Shown in pieces: positions 48,276 through 57,396 of a stretch of DNA of 64,000 nucleotides. Every line of letters starts with the position of its first letter. Within the stretch, counting starts at the first letter, position 1. Position numbers and translations under genes: made by a program. A model generated the notes under the pieces. That model was not told the DNA's origin. It made no database searches and saw only the letters and a program-made list of their open reading frames with translations. Location of the stretch: assembly GCA_963778525.1 (NCBI GenBank), contig CAVZUJ010000001.1, forward strand, positions 1,054,001 to 1,118,000. The letters are read 5' to 3'. Source of the stretch: Schlegelella_A sp963778525 (lineage in GTDB: Bacteria; Pseudomonadota; Gammaproteobacteria; Burkholderiales; Burkholderiaceae_C).

Positions 48276-49277
48276 CTACGGCGCCAGGAACGCCAGCAGA
48301 GGATCGGCCACGCTGATGCCTTCGACCTCTGCGCGCGCGGCAAGGGCCTGGCGGCGCACGCCGGGCAGGCGAACGCCTTCGTCGGCGAGCATCTCGCGCA
48401 CGAGCACCTCGAGGCGATCAAGAAAGGCATCGCGGCCGGCCAGCGCATCGGGGTCGATGACCAGGAACGCCTGGCCGATGCCGGGACGGTTGCCTTCGTC
48501 GACGAAGAAGCTCGAGGCCTCGAAGCCGAAGTTGGCGCCGATCAGCGCGGTGACGAGCAACTCGACGACGAGCGCGAGCATCGCGCCCTTGCTGCTCGAG
48601 ACGGCGCCGATCGCGAGCATCGAGCCGGCAAGCGCGGCCTTGGCATCTGTTGTCGGCCGGCCTTCGACATCGAGCGCCCAGCCGGGCGGAATCGGCTTGC
48701 CTTCCTTCGCCGCGAGCATCACCTTGCCGCGTGCCACTTCGCTCAGGCTCAGGTCGATCATGAGCGGCGCGGCGGCGCGGCGCGGAAAGATCGCCGCGAC
48801 CGGGTTGGTGCCGAAGATCGGATGGCGACCGCCGGCCGCCGGCATGGCTGCCGGAGAGTTGGCAAAGCCGAGGCCGACCATCCCGGCCCGGGCCACGGGA
48901 CGCAAGTGATCAACGATGACGCCGGCGTGATGGCTGCGCACGACGCCGACGAAGCCGATGCCGAATTCCGCGGCACGGCGCGCGGCTTCTGCCACGGCGA
49001 GATCGCAGGCAGGAAAGGCCAGGCCTTCGTCGGCATCGACGATGGCGACGGCGCCCTTGCTCTTCGACACCTGCGCCGCGGCGGCACCGTGCACGCGGCC
49101 GTTCCTCAGGTGCGTCGCGTACTGGGCGACGCGACTCAGGCCGTGCGAGCCAAGGCCCTGCGACTCGGCGAGGACCAATGCGCGCGCCGTCGACTCCGCC
49201 ATCGCACCCGAGGCGCCGGCGAGCTCGAGGGTCGCCGCGACGCGACGCCGGAGCTCGTCGAGCGAGAGCATGGCCAT
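48276..49277 (-). CDS. comC: (R)-sulfolactate dehydrogenase ComC-like (Ldh/malate DH family)
   Basis: A 333-residue NAD(P)-dependent oxidoreductase of the LDH2/malate-lactate dehydrogenase family. The pattern includes ALVLAESQGLGSHGLSRV, VGVVRSHHAGVIVDHLRPVA with the active His pair, GFANSPAAMPAAGGRHPIFGTNPVA, and SKGAMLALVVELL. The ComC call rests on context: it overlaps slcC (TGATG) and is followed upstream by the suyB and suyA genes, the set that converts (S)- to (R)-sulfolactate and cleaves it. On sequence alone it could be a malate or ureidoglycolate dehydrogenase. Confidence 0.72.
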   Translation of the reverse strand: MAMLSLDELRRRVAATLELAGASGAMAESTARALVLAESQGLGSHGLSRVAQYATHLRNGRVHGAAAAQVSKSKGAVAIVDADEGLAFPACDLAVAEAARRAAEFGIGFVGVVRSHHAGVIVDHLRPVARAGMVGLGFANSPAAMPAAGGRHPIFGTNPVAAIFPRRAAAPLMIDLSLSEVARGKVMLAAKEGKPIPPGWALDVEGRPTTDAKAALAGSMLAIGAVSSSKGAMLALVVELLVTALIGANFGFEASSFFVDEGNRPGIGQAFLVIDPDALAGRDAFLDRLEVLVREMLADEGVRLPGVRRQALAARAEVEGISVADPLLAFLAP

Positions 49278-50203
49278 CAGCCCAATGCCTCCAGCACCTT
49301 GGCCGCGACGAGCGTCGAGATGCGCACGCTCGATTCCTTCGACGGCCCCGCGACGTGCGGCGTCAGCAGCAGGTTCGGGCAGCCGGCGAAGACGTTGTCG
49401 GCAGGCAGCGGCTCGGTCGCGAAGACATCGAGCGCGGCACCGCCGAGATGGCCGCTCTTCAATGCCGCGACGAGCGCCGTTTCGTCGACGATGCCGCCGC
49501 GCGCCGCATTGACGATCAGCGCGCCCGGCTTCATCGCCGCGATGCGGGCAGCATCGAAGAGGCCGCGCGTCGAAGGCGAGAGCGGTACGTGCAGGCTGAC
49601 GACGTCGGCTTCGGCAACCAGGCGATCGAGGCCCACGGCCTCGACGCCCGCGTCGCGGTAGGCCGGGTCATCCGCTGCAAGCAAGGCGTCGAACGCCAGC
49701 ACGCGCATGCCGACGCCACGCGCCAGCGCCGCCGTCGTGCGGCCGATCGAGCCGAAGCCGACGAGCCCGAGCGCCTTGCCGCCGATCTCGCGCCCTTGCG
49801 ACAGCGCGTCGCGCGGCCAGCGGCCGGCGATGACGTCGTCGCTCGCGCGATAGACGCCGCGCAACAGCAACATCGCCGAGGCGATGACGTATTCCGCCAC
49901 CGATTGCGCGTTGGCGCCGACCGCCGCGATCACCGCGATGCCGCGCGCGGCGCAGGCGTCGGTGTCGATGTTGTCGAGGCCGACGCCAAGCCGCGCCACG
50001 AGCCTGCAGCGGGTCAGCGCCGCAAGCAGCTCGCCGCGCACCTGGGTGCGGTTGCGCACGATGAAGGCATCGGCTCCGCTCGCGAGCTCGCGCAGGCGCG
50101 GCGCGTCGTCGACCAGGCCGGGGTCGTAGAGCACGTCATGCGCAGCCGCGAGCCGCGCCACGCCGGATGCGCCCATGAACTCGCAGATGACGATGCGGGC
50201 CAA
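49277..50203 (-). CDS. slcC: (S)-sulfolactate dehydrogenase SlcC-like (2-hydroxyacid dehydrogenase)
   Basis: A 308-residue D-isomer-type 2-hydroxyacid dehydrogenase. It has the NAD loop GLVGFGSIGRTTAALARG, the catalytic Arg in NAARGGIVDETALV, Glu in LDVFATEPLP and His in LLTPHVAGPSKES. SlcC enzymes oxidise (S)-sulfolactate to sulfopyruvate. Alone, the fold only says 2-hydroxyacid dehydrogenase; the assignment rests on its place between suyB and comC. It ends in an overlap with comC, and starts seven bases after suyB stops. Confidence 0.75.
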   Translation of the reverse strand: MARIVICEFMGASGVARLAAAHDVLYDPGLVDDAPRLRELASGADAFIVRNRTQVRGELLAALTRCRLVARLGVGLDNIDTDACAARGIAVIAAVGANAQSVAEYVIASAMLLLRGVYRASDDVIAGRWPRDALSQGREIGGKALGLVGFGSIGRTTAALARGVGMRVLAFDALLAADDPAYRDAGVEAVGLDRLVAEADVVSLHVPLSPSTRGLFDAARIAAMKPGALIVNAARGGIVDETALVAALKSGHLGGAALDVFATEPLPADNVFAGCPNLLLTPHVAGPSKESSVRISTLVAAKVLEALG

Positions 50204-50209
50204 GTTCGG

Positions 50210-51385
50210 TCAGGCGCTCTCGTAGAGACGGGTCATCACGAACTCGCGATGGCCCAGCGCTTCTGCCGCGGTCAGCCTGCCGTTCGCCGTGCGCAGCATG
50301 CACTCGAGCAGCTGGTCGCCGGCCTGGTCGAGATTGATCTCGCGCTGCAGGAGCCCGGAGGTATCGACGTCGACGTGCTCGCTCATCAGGCGCACCGTGC
50401 GCGGGTTGGCGCAGATCTTGATCACCGGCAGGATCGGATTGCCGATGACATTGCCCTGCCCGGTCGGGAAGAAATGCACGGCGTAGCCGGAGGCGGCGCA
50501 AAGCGTGACCATCTCGGCCGCCGCGCTCGACGAGTCCATGAACCAGAGGCCCGGGTGCGTCGGCATCTCGGCCTTGTCGATGACGCCGTCGACGGTGCAC
50601 TTCTTGCCGATCTTCTGGATGTTGCCGAGCGCCTTCTCCTCGATCGTCGTCAGGCCGCCGGCGATGTTGCCCTTGGTCGGCTGCGAATCGGAAAGGTCGC
50701 TGGTCTTGTGCCGGTTGATCACGTCCTGGTAGCGGTCGAACATGAACATGAACTGCTTGCGCACCTCGTCGTTGGCGCAACGCGCCGCGACGATGCTCTC
50801 GCCGCCGGTGAGCTCGGTGGTCTCGCCGAAGCAGAGCGTGTTGCCGAGCGGGTGCAGCTTGTCGAAGGCGTTGCCGACGGTCGGGTTCGAGCCGCAGCCC
50901 GAGGTGGTGTCGCTCTCGCCGCACTTGGTGGAGACCCAGAGCTCGGAGATCGCGCAGGCCTCGCGCTGCTTCTCGCTCGCCCACTGCACGTACTCGCGCG
51001 CCACCTTCGAGGCGCGCATGATGGTGTCGTGGTCGCCGTGGACTTCGATGCCGAAGCCGGTGACGGGCTTGCCGGTGGCGGCGATGCCGTCGACCACCTT
51101 CTTGGTCCAGCCCTCCTCGATGCCGATGACGACGACCGCGGCAACGTTGGGGTTGCAGCCGGCGCCGATCAGCGTGCGGAAATGCAGGTCGAGGTCGGCG
51201 CCGAACTGCAGCCGCCCGTACGGGTGCGGGATCGACAGCGTGCCCTTGATGTTGTGCGCCACCGCGTCGGCGGCGGCGTTCGACAGGTCGTCGAGCGGCA
51301 GGATGATGACGTGGTTGCGCACGCCGACCCGGCCGTTCTCGCGCCGGTAGCCCCGGAAAGTGGTGTCCTTCGATACGACGCTCAT
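50210..51385 (-). CDS. suyB: (2R)-sulfolactate sulfo-lyase large subunit
   Basis: A 391-residue member of the UxaA/altronate dehydratase family. SuyAB releases sulfite from (R)-sulfolactate, giving pyruvate. The sequence has RENGRVGVRNHVIILPLDDLSN, IPHPYGRLQFGADLDLHF, the Cys-rich STKCGESDTTSGCGSNPTVG, and a C-terminal HREFVMTRLYESA. These match my memory of SuyB proteins closely, more so than altronate or galactarate dehydratases, but no search was run. The small subunit gene is just upstream. Confidence 0.82.
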   Translation of the reverse strand: MSVVSKDTTFRGYRRENGRVGVRNHVIILPLDDLSNAAADAVAHNIKGTLSIPHPYGRLQFGADLDLHFRTLIGAGCNPNVAAVVVIGIEEGWTKKVVDGIAATGKPVTGFGIEVHGDHDTIMRASKVAREYVQWASEKQREACAISELWVSTKCGESDTTSGCGSNPTVGNAFDKLHPLGNTLCFGETTELTGGESIVAARCANDEVRKQFMFMFDRYQDVINRHKTSDLSDSQPTKGNIAGGLTTIEEKALGNIQKIGKKCTVDGVIDKAEMPTHPGLWFMDSSSAAAEMVTLCAASGYAVHFFPTGQGNVIGNPILPVIKICANPRTVRLMSEHVDVDTSGLLQREINLDQAGDQLLECMLRTANGRLTAAEALGHREFVMTRLYESA

Positions 51386-51386
51386 C

Positions 51387-51668
51387 TCACCACCTCTTCG
51401 TCTTGATGTTGTGCACGTGGGCGTGCTCGCCCTTCCTGATCGGCGCGACGACCTTGCCGATATCGATGCCGTACTTGATGACGGTGTCGCCGGCGGCCAT
51501 GTCCTTCAGCGCCACCTTGTGGCCGATCGGGATGTCCTGGCGCGCCTCGAGGGCGATGGTCCGGTCTTCGTCCATGATCCAGCCGGTCATCGCCGTGCCG
51601 GCCTTCACGCCTTCGACCACGACCACCGCGACGGTGTCGTCGGCGTCGTGCAATACGCAGTGAATCAT
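51387..51668 (-). CDS. suyA: (2R)-sulfolactate sulfo-lyase small subunit
   Basis: A 93-residue SAF-domain protein, the N-terminal half of UxaA-type dehydratases. It has ALEARQDIPIGHKVALKDMAAGDTVIKYG and ends with the conserved GEHAHVHNIKTKRW. Two bases separate it from suyB, so translation is probably coupled. It is the first gene of the operon and starts about 94 bases from the divergent regulator gene. The inverted repeat at 51737-51765 lies in that gap. Confidence 0.83.
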   Translation of the reverse strand: MIHCVLHDADDTVAVVVVEGVKAGTAMTGWIMDEDRTIALEARQDIPIGHKVALKDMAAGDTVIKYGIDIGKVVAPIRKGEHAHVHNIKTKRW

Positions 51669-51736
51669 CGCTCTCGGCTCCTTGCGCCTGTCGGGGAAAC
51701 ATCAAATCCTAACCCGCGGCCTTCCCGTCCTTCAAG

Positions 51737-51765
51737 CATGTCATCTGTATGATATGCATGACATG
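51737..51765. promoter_or_regulatory. Inverted repeat, probable SuyR operator
   Basis: The repeat CATGTCAT at 51737-51744 and ATGACATG at 51758-51765 are perfect inverted arms with 13 bases between them. The site is in the gap between suyA and the divergent GntR gene, overlapping the most likely regulator start. GntR/UTRA repressors bind such palindromes, so autoregulation and control of the suy operon are inferred. Confidence 0.5.
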
Positions 51766-52552
51766 CCCACCCATCGCACGGCCTTCTCGCCGATCGCACC
51801 GCAGGCGGCCGGCATGCCGCTCTACCGGGCGGTCAAGCGAGCCTTGCTCGGCGCCATCGAGGCGGCGCGGTTCGGCCCGGGCGATACGCTGCCGAGCGAG
51901 GCCACGCTCGGCGCCGAGCTCGGCGTCTCGATCGGCACGGTCCGAAAGGCCGTCGACGAGCTCGTGGCCGAGCACATCGTCGTGCGCCGGCAGGGGCGCG
52001 GCACCTATGTCGCCACGCACGACGCCGGGCGGCTCATGTTCCAGTTCTTCCACGTCGAGCGCAGCGACGGCCTGCGCGAGCGGCCCACGGTCGATCTGCT
52101 CTCGTTCGAGCGCCTGCGCGCCGACGAGGCGGCGGCGCAGGCGCTCGGCCTGCGCGCCTGGCGAGCCGGTCATCGAGATCGAGAACGCCTTGCGCCTGCA
52201 AGGGCGCGCCGTCATCCACGACACGCTCGTCGTTCCGGCAGCGATGTTTCGCGGCCTGAGCGAGCGGCGCCTGCGGGAGCGGCGCGGCACGGTCTATCAG
52301 TTCTGGCAAGCCGAGTTCGGCATCACCGTGTTGCGTGCCCAGGAGCGGGCGCGCGCCGTCGCGGCAGAGCGGGCTTCCGCGCGCGCGCTCGGCATCGCCA
52401 TCGGCACGCCGGTGATCGAAGTCCGGCGCACGGCGCTGAGCTTCAACGACAAGCCGGTCGAGTACCGAGTCTCGATCATCGACACGGCGCGGCACGACTA
52501 CGTCAACATGCTCGACGAACCGGCCGCTTCTTCGGTGTCGACATCGGCCTGA
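51763..52552 (+). CDS. suyR: GntR/UTRA-family regulator (SuyR candidate), one frameshift
   Basis: A HutC-type GntR regulator of about 262 residues. An N-terminal winged helix (YRAVKRALLGAIEAARFGPGDTLPSEATLGAELGVSIGTVRKAVDELV) precedes a UTRA ligand domain (PVIEIENALRLQGRAVIHDTLVVPA, IEVRRTALSFNDKPVEYRVSIID). An extra base near 52160, just before PVIEIEN, breaks the frame. ATG at 51754 is an alternative start. Divergent from suyA; control by a sulfolactate-related ligand is inferred from context. Confidence 0.8.
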
Positions 52553-52597
52553 GCGAGGGCTGCGCGGCAGGCGGCGCGGCCTGTTAGGCTTGCCACG

Positions 52598-53507
52598 ATG
52601 GACAAGCCCAGCGCCGCCCCGGCGCGCACCTTTCCCTCGGCGCAGGAAGACGTCGACAAGACCGTCGAGAGCCCGAGCGCGCGCTACGACGGACCGGAGA
52701 GCTCGTACCGGCTCGCCTTCACCGACACCGCGTTCATGCTGCGCGACGACCTGCGGCCGGTGCGGGTCCAGCTCGAGCTGCTCAAGCCGCAGCTGGTGCA
52801 GGACGAGCACAACGTCGAGCAGACGATCGTCATCTTCGGCAGCGCCCGCATCCTGGCCGCCGGAGGTGGCGCAGCGCGAGCTCGCGGCGGCACGCAGCGC
52901 CGGCGATGCCAGGCAGCTTCGCGCCGCCGAGACGCGCGTCGCGATGTCGCGCTACTACGAAGAGGCGCGCCGCTTCTCGGCCACCGTGACCGAGCACTCG
53001 GCCCGCTGGGCCAAGCCGCTCTACGTCGTCACCGGCGGCGGCCCCGGCATCATGGAAGCGGGCAACCGCGGCGCCTTCGAGGTCGGTGGCAAGAGCATCG
53101 GCCTCAACATCGTGCTTTCGCACGAGCAGGTGCCCAACCGCTTCATCACGCCCGAGCTCTGCTTCCAGTTCCATTATTTCGCGCTGCGCAAGATGCACTT
53201 CCTGATGCGCGCAGTCGCCCTGGTCTGTTTTCCCGGCGGCTTCGGCACGCTCGACGAACTGTTCGAGGTGCTGACGCTGGTGCAGACGGGCAAGTCGCGG
53301 ATGCGGCCGATCCTGCTGTTCGGCCGCGAGTTCTGGACCCGGCTGCTGAACTTCGACCTCCTCGTCGAGACCGGCATGATCTCGCCCGAAGACGTGAACC
53401 TCTTCCATTTCGTCGAGACCGCAGAGGAAGCGTGGGCCCGGCTCGCCGCCGAATACGGCTACGACCTGCCCGAGACGACGACCGGCGACCTGGCCGTCGA
53501 CATATGA
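52598..53507 (+). CDS. LOG-family (TIGR00730) Rossmann-fold protein, one frameshift
   Basis: A protein of about 302 residues of the LOG/lysine decarboxylase-like family; plant LOG enzymes release cytokinin bases from nucleotides, and bacterial members are nucleotide monophosphate phosphoribohydrolases. Key motifs: TGGGPGIMEAGNRGA, the catalytic PGGFGTLDELFEVLTLVQTGK, and IVIFGSARI near the N-terminus. The roughly 90-residue N-terminal extension is typical of longer bacterial forms. One extra G near 52865 breaks the frame. It ends two bases before a palindromic repeat. Confidence 0.87.
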
Positions 53508-53508
53508 A

Positions 53509-53567
53509 GCCGCCACGCTCACTGCGTTCGCTGCCCCCGAGGGGGCGCGGCCGGGCGTGGAGGCGGC
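53509..53567. repeat. Burkholderiales-type palindromic repeat
   Basis: The inner hairpin GCCCCC-GA-GGGGGC at 53533-53546 is flanked by arms GCCGCCACGC (53509-53518) and GCGTGGAGGCGGC (53555-53567), which pair with a short bulge. Repeats with a similar layout (CCACGCTC-CGTTCGCTGCCCCC-GAGGGGGC) are familiar in Comamonadaceae genomes, from memory and not checked. It fills the gap between the LOG gene and rocF and may limit transcription between them. Confidence 0.7.
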
Positions 53568-53583
53568 CCGGCGCCCGGCCGTC

Positions 53584-54496
53584 GTGAAACGCGTCAGCCT
53601 GATCGGCGCGCCCACCGACATCGGCGCCGGCAGCCGCGGCTCGAGCATGGGGCCGGAAGCGCTGCGCGTCGCCAACATCGGCCCGGTCCTCGAAGGCCAC
53701 GGCCTCGAGGTCGCCGACCGCGGCAACCTCTCGGGGCCGGCCAATCCCTGGCAGCCGCCGGCCGAGGGCTATCGCCATCTCGACGCGGTCGTCGAATGGA
53801 ATCGCGCTGGTGCACGACGCCGTCCACGCCGAGCTGGCCGACGGCCGCATGCCGGTGCTGCTCGGCGGCGACCACTGCCTGGGCATCGGCTCGATCAGCG
53901 CGGTGGCACGCCATTGCCGCGACACGAACAGGAAGCTGCGCGTGCTCTGGCTCGACGCCCATGCCGACTTCAACACCGCCCTGCTGACGCCGAGCGGCAA
54001 CATCCACGGCATGCCGGTGGCGTGCCTGTGCGGCTTCGGCCCGAAGGAGCTGATCGAGATCGGCGGCAAGGTGCCGGCGATCAGCCCGAAGTGGGTGCGC
54101 CAGATCGGCATCCGCAGCGTCGATGCCGGCGAGAAGCAGTTCGTGCACGAGCACGGCCTCGAGGTCTTCGACATGCGCTACATCGACGAGATGGGCATGC
54201 GCCACACGATGGAGCTGGCGCTGGCCACCTCGACGCCAACACCCACCTGCACGTCAGCTTCGACGTCGATTTCCTCGACGCCGAGATCGCCCCCGGCGTC
54301 GGCACCACCGTGCGGGGCGGCCCGACCTATCGCGAAGCGCAGCTGTGCATGGAGATGATCGCCGACACCGATGCCGCTGGCCTCGCTCGACGTGATGGAG
54401 CTCAACCCCGCGCTCGACGTGCGCAACCGTACCGCCGAGATCGCGGTCGACCTGATCGAGAGCCTGTTCGGCAAGAGCACGCTGATGCGGCGCTAG
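53584..54496 (+). CDS. rocF: Arginase, three frameshifts
   Basis: A ureohydrolase of about 303 residues that converts arginine to ornithine and urea. It has GGDHCLGIGS, LDAHADFNT and SFDVDFLDAEIAPGVGT, which supply the His and Asp ligands of the Mn2 site. An extra base near 53805, a missing C near 54235 and an extra base near 54375 break the frame. SLIGAPTDIGAGSRGSSMGPEALR is the arginase N-terminus, not agmatinase. Its 3' end overlaps the convergent esterase frame by up to 95 bases. Confidence 0.88.
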
Positions 54497-55446
54497 GGCG
54501 GGCAAGCCGGCCCGGATACCCCTCGCGCGCCCACGCCGCGGCGCGTGCCAACGCCGCGCCGGCGGCATCGAGCATCAGGCCGTAGGCCAGAAAGCCGTGG
54601 ATCACGCCGGGCACCTCGTCGACCTGCACGGCGACCTGCGCGGCGCGCAGACGCGACGCCAGCGCATGCGACTGCGCGCGCAGGATGTCGAGCTCGGCCA
54701 CCGTGAGCCAGACCGGCGGCAGGCCGGCCAGCGACACGGCCTGCGAGAGCGCGAAGTCGAGCGAGGCCGCGCCGCGATAGGCCTCGAGGTAGCGGCGATG
54801 CGCCTGGACCGAGAGGCCGTAGCGCCCGTCACCATAGGCGGCCATGCTGGCGTCGTCGCAGGCGTCGGTATAGACACCGTAGAACAGCAGCAGCGCGCCG
54901 ATCGCGGGCGAGCCGCGCTCGCGCAAGCGCAACGCCGCATCGAGCGCGAGGTTGGCGCCTGCGGAATCGCCGGCCACGATGAGGCGCGCGCCGGGATGCT
55001 CGCGCGCCGCGAGCTCGATCGCCGCAACCACGTCGAGCAAGCCCTGCGGGAACGGCGCTTCCGGCGCGAGCGCGTAGTCGACCGACCAGGCGACGCAGCC
55101 CAGGCCATCGGCGAGGCGGCGAACGATCGCATCGTGCGTGCGCGAGGAGCCGACGCACCAGCCCCCGCCATGCAGGTAGACGAGCAGGCGTGCCGGCGAG
55201 GTCGAGGCCGGCTCGAACCACGTGCACGCTGAAGCGGCGTCCCGCGCTCTGCACCGCGCGCTCATGATGGGCGCAGGCCGGCCCATCGGCCAGCCACGGT
55301 TCTCGCTCACGCAGCAGCAACTCCCGCGCTTCGGAAAACGGCAGCTCGTAGCGGCTGCGCTGGCCGGCGCGCGCGAGCGCGAGCCGGTCGAGCACTGCCT
55401 GCATCTGCGGCTCGGGCCGGCCCGGCAACGCCGGCGCGTCGATCAT
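54402..55446 (-). CDS. HSL-family alpha/beta hydrolase (esterase), one frameshift
   Basis: A hormone-sensitive-lipase-type hydrolase. It has the oxyanion motif VYLHGGGWCVG, the nucleophile Ser in AGDSAGANLALDAAL, Asp in ELDILRAQ and His in VIHGFLAY. An extra G near 55215 separates the first about 75 residues (IDAPALPGRPEPQMQAVLDRL) from the rest. The ATG at 55446 overlaps the ridA stop (ATGA). The C-terminus runs into the convergent rocF and may be artificially long; a stop is available near 54493 in another frame. Last gene of the minus-strand operon. Confidence 0.8.
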
Positions 55447-55829
55447 CAGGCCTGCCAGGCGACGGCGTCGATCTCGATCTGCCACTCGGAGCGGGCCAGG
55501 GCATGCACCACGATCAGGGTCGACGCCGGCCGCGCCGCGCCGAGGTACTTGCTGCGCACCGGGTTGTAGTCGGGCAGGTCGGCGCCGCGCACCAGGTAGT
55601 GGGTGACCTTGACCAGGTCGTTCACGCCCATGCCGGCATCGGCCAGGATCGCCACGAGGTTGCTCCAGGCGATGTCGGCCTGTTCCGCGAAGGTGAGGCC
55701 GAGCGAACCGTTGGCGCGCATGCCGATCTGGCCGGCGATATGCAGCCAGCGGCCGCTGCCGGGCGCCTCGATGGCGTGCGAGTAGGCCCCCAGCGGGGCG
55801 GCGATGGTGGTCGGGTTGTGTGCGTTCAT
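55446..55829 (-). CDS. RidA/YER057c/UK114 family protein
   Basis: A 127-residue trimer-forming protein; RidA hydrolyses reactive 2-aminoacrylate and other enamines/imines, while related members act in specific catabolic routes. It has GAYSHAIEAPGSGRWLHIAGQIG, NLVAILADAGMGVNDLVKVTHYL, and the substrate-binding Arg in GAARPASTLIVV. It lies between two alpha/beta hydrolase genes in the same operon, suggesting that an imine or enamine intermediate forms in the pathway. Confidence 0.9.
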   Translation of the reverse strand: MNAHNPTTIAAPLGAYSHAIEAPGSGRWLHIAGQIGMRANGSLGLTFAEQADIAWSNLVAILADAGMGVNDLVKVTHYLVRGADLPDYNPVRSKYLGAARPASTLIVVHALARSEWQIEIDAVAWQA

Positions 55830-55841
55830 GATCGATGCCGT

Positions 55842-56723
55842 TCAGGCGGGAGACAGGAGAGCGAAGGCGGCGCGAAAGAGCGCAGCGGATGGATCGGCCA
55901 GGTCGTCGAGCACATCGAAATGCGTGCGACCGGGAACCTCGAGCGAGCGCGCCGCGCAGCCGCGCTCCTGCAGCATCGCTGCGTAGCGCTGCGATTGCTG
56001 GCGAAAGCCCGCGGTTTCCGCGCCGCCGACGGCGCACAGGCAGCGCGGCGCCGGACAGGCATCGTGCAGCGCCGGGCTGAGGGCCGCGGCCTCGGCAGGG
56101 TTCAGGCGGATGTCGTGGTTCACGCTGGTCGCGAGCAGCGGCCGCAGGTCGTAGACGCCGCTGATGCCGACGAACGCCGCCGCGCCGACGTCACGCCGTT
56201 CGCAGAGCAGCAGCGCGCCGAGATGGGCGCCGGCCGAATGGCCGCTGACGATGCAGCGCGCACGGTCGATGCCGAGCGGGCCGGCCTGCGCCAGCAGCAT
56301 CTCGAACGCAGCGCGGACCTGGTCGGCGATCGCGCGCACGGTCACCGCCGGCGCCAGGTCGTAGCCGGGCAAGGCGACGTGCACGCCGCGATCGAGCCAC
56401 GGCCGGGCCAGGAACGAGAAGAGGCCACGGTCGAGCGCGCGCCAATAGCCGCCGTGGATGAAGAAGAGGAGCGGCGCCGGCCCGCTCACCGCGGCAGGAA
56501 AGAAGTCGACGACGCAGTTCGGCGATGCCGCGTAGCGCTGCGCCTGATGCCGCGGTTCGGCGCGGCGCAGCGCCTCGCTGCGCCGCGCGAAGCCCTCGTA
56601 CACCGCGCTGCGTTCCGGATGGCGGGCGCGCAGGTTGTATTCGCCCTCGGCGGCGGCGTCGATCGTCGCCAGGCCGACCGGTTCAGATTCCAAGATAGGC
56701 CTCCCGCACCTTGTCGTTGCCAC
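55842..56723 (-). CDS. Alpha/beta hydrolase, kynurenine-formamidase-like
   Basis: A hydrolase of up to 293 residues. It has the oxyanion motif FFIHGGYWRALDRG, the nucleophile in VSGHSAGAHLGAL and the acid/His in the C-terminal third (PGRTHFDVLDDL). The HGGYWR and GHSAGAHL motifs resemble arylformamidases (KynB-like alpha/beta type) and related esterases. The ATG at 56723 overlaps livF by about 40 bases; a TTG near 56693 would cut this to about 10. A role in amide or formamide hydrolysis is inference. Confidence 0.8.
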   Translation of the reverse strand: MATTRCGRPILESEPVGLATIDAAAEGEYNLRARHPERSAVYEGFARRSEALRRAEPRHQAQRYAASPNCVVDFFPAAVSGPAPLLFFIHGGYWRALDRGLFSFLARPWLDRGVHVALPGYDLAPAVTVRAIADQVRAAFEMLLAQAGPLGIDRARCIVSGHSAGAHLGALLLCERRDVGAAAFVGISGVYDLRPLLATSVNHDIRLNPAEAAALSPALHDACPAPRCLCAVGGAETAGFRQQSQRYAAMLQERGCAARSLEVPGRTHFDVLDDLADPSAALFRAAFALLSPA

Positions 56724-57396
56724 GCAGGGCTGCGGCGCTGTCGCTCATGGCGAGGCTGCCGGCCTCGATCACATGGCCGTGATCGGCGCATGCCAGCGCG
56801 ACGCTGGCGTTCTGCTCCGACACGAGCACCGTCAGTCCGCCCTGCTGCAACTGACGCAGCGCCGCGAAGACCTGCTGCACGATCACCGGCGCCAGGCCCA
56901 TCGAGGGCTCGTCGAGCAGCAGCAGGCGCGGCTCGCTCATCAGGGCGCGGCCGATCGCGAGCATCTGCTGCTCGCCGCCGGAGAGCGTGCCGGCGGCCTG
57001 CGCCAGGCGCTCGCGCAGGCGCGGGAACGTGGCGAGCACGAAGTCGAGCCGCTCCGCGACCTGGCCGCGCGCGCGCGGAAAGAGGTGGATGAACGCACCC
57101 ATCTGCAGGTTCTCGCGCACCGTCAGCGGCGCGAACACGCGCCGGCCTTCGGGCACCAGCGCCATGCCGCGACGAACGATCTGCGCCGCGTCGAGGCGCT
57201 CGATCGCCTCGCCGTCGAAGCGCACCTGCCCATGCACCGGACGCAGCAGGCCGGACAGCGCTTTCATGGTGGTCGACTTGCCGGCGCCGTTGGCGCCGAT
57301 CAGGGCGCAGAACGAGCCGCGTGCCACCTCGAACGACAGCTCATGGATGACATCGGCAGCGCCGTAGCCGGCCGAAAGCTGCCGGACCTCAAGCAC
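56683..57396 (-). CDS. livF: Branched-chain amino acid ABC transporter ATPase LivF
   Basis: A 237-residue HAAT-family ATPase. Walker A ALIGANGAGKSTTMKALSG, signature TLSGGEQQMLAIGRALM, Walker B LLLLDEPSMGLAPVI, and the LivF-type RRGMALVPEGRRVFAPLTVREN. GTG start overlapping the livG stop by eight bases. With LivG it powers import of a branched-chain amino acid or, in many bacteria, amides, urea or aromatic acids. Clearly LivF rather than LivG because the insert after Walker A is short. Confidence 0.95.
   Translation of the reverse strand: MLEVRQLSAGYGAADVIHELSFEVARGSFCALIGANGAGKSTTMKALSGLLRPVHGQVRFDGEAIERLDAAQIVRRGMALVPEGRRVFAPLTVRENLQMGAFIHLFPRARGQVAERLDFVLATFPRLRERLAQAAGTLSGGEQQMLAIGRALMSEPRLLLLDEPSMGLAPVIVQQVFAALRQLQQGGLTVLVSEQNASVALACADHGHVIEAGSLAMSDSAAALRGNDKVREAYLGI

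Noticed and set aside
50210..51668. Altronate or galactarate dehydratase as the name for the UxaA-family pair
   Set aside because: The separate small subunit, the STKCGESDTTSGCG segment and the neighbouring SlcC/ComC-like dehydrogenases and GntR regulator fit sulfolactate sulfo-lyase better; no sugar-acid genes are nearby.
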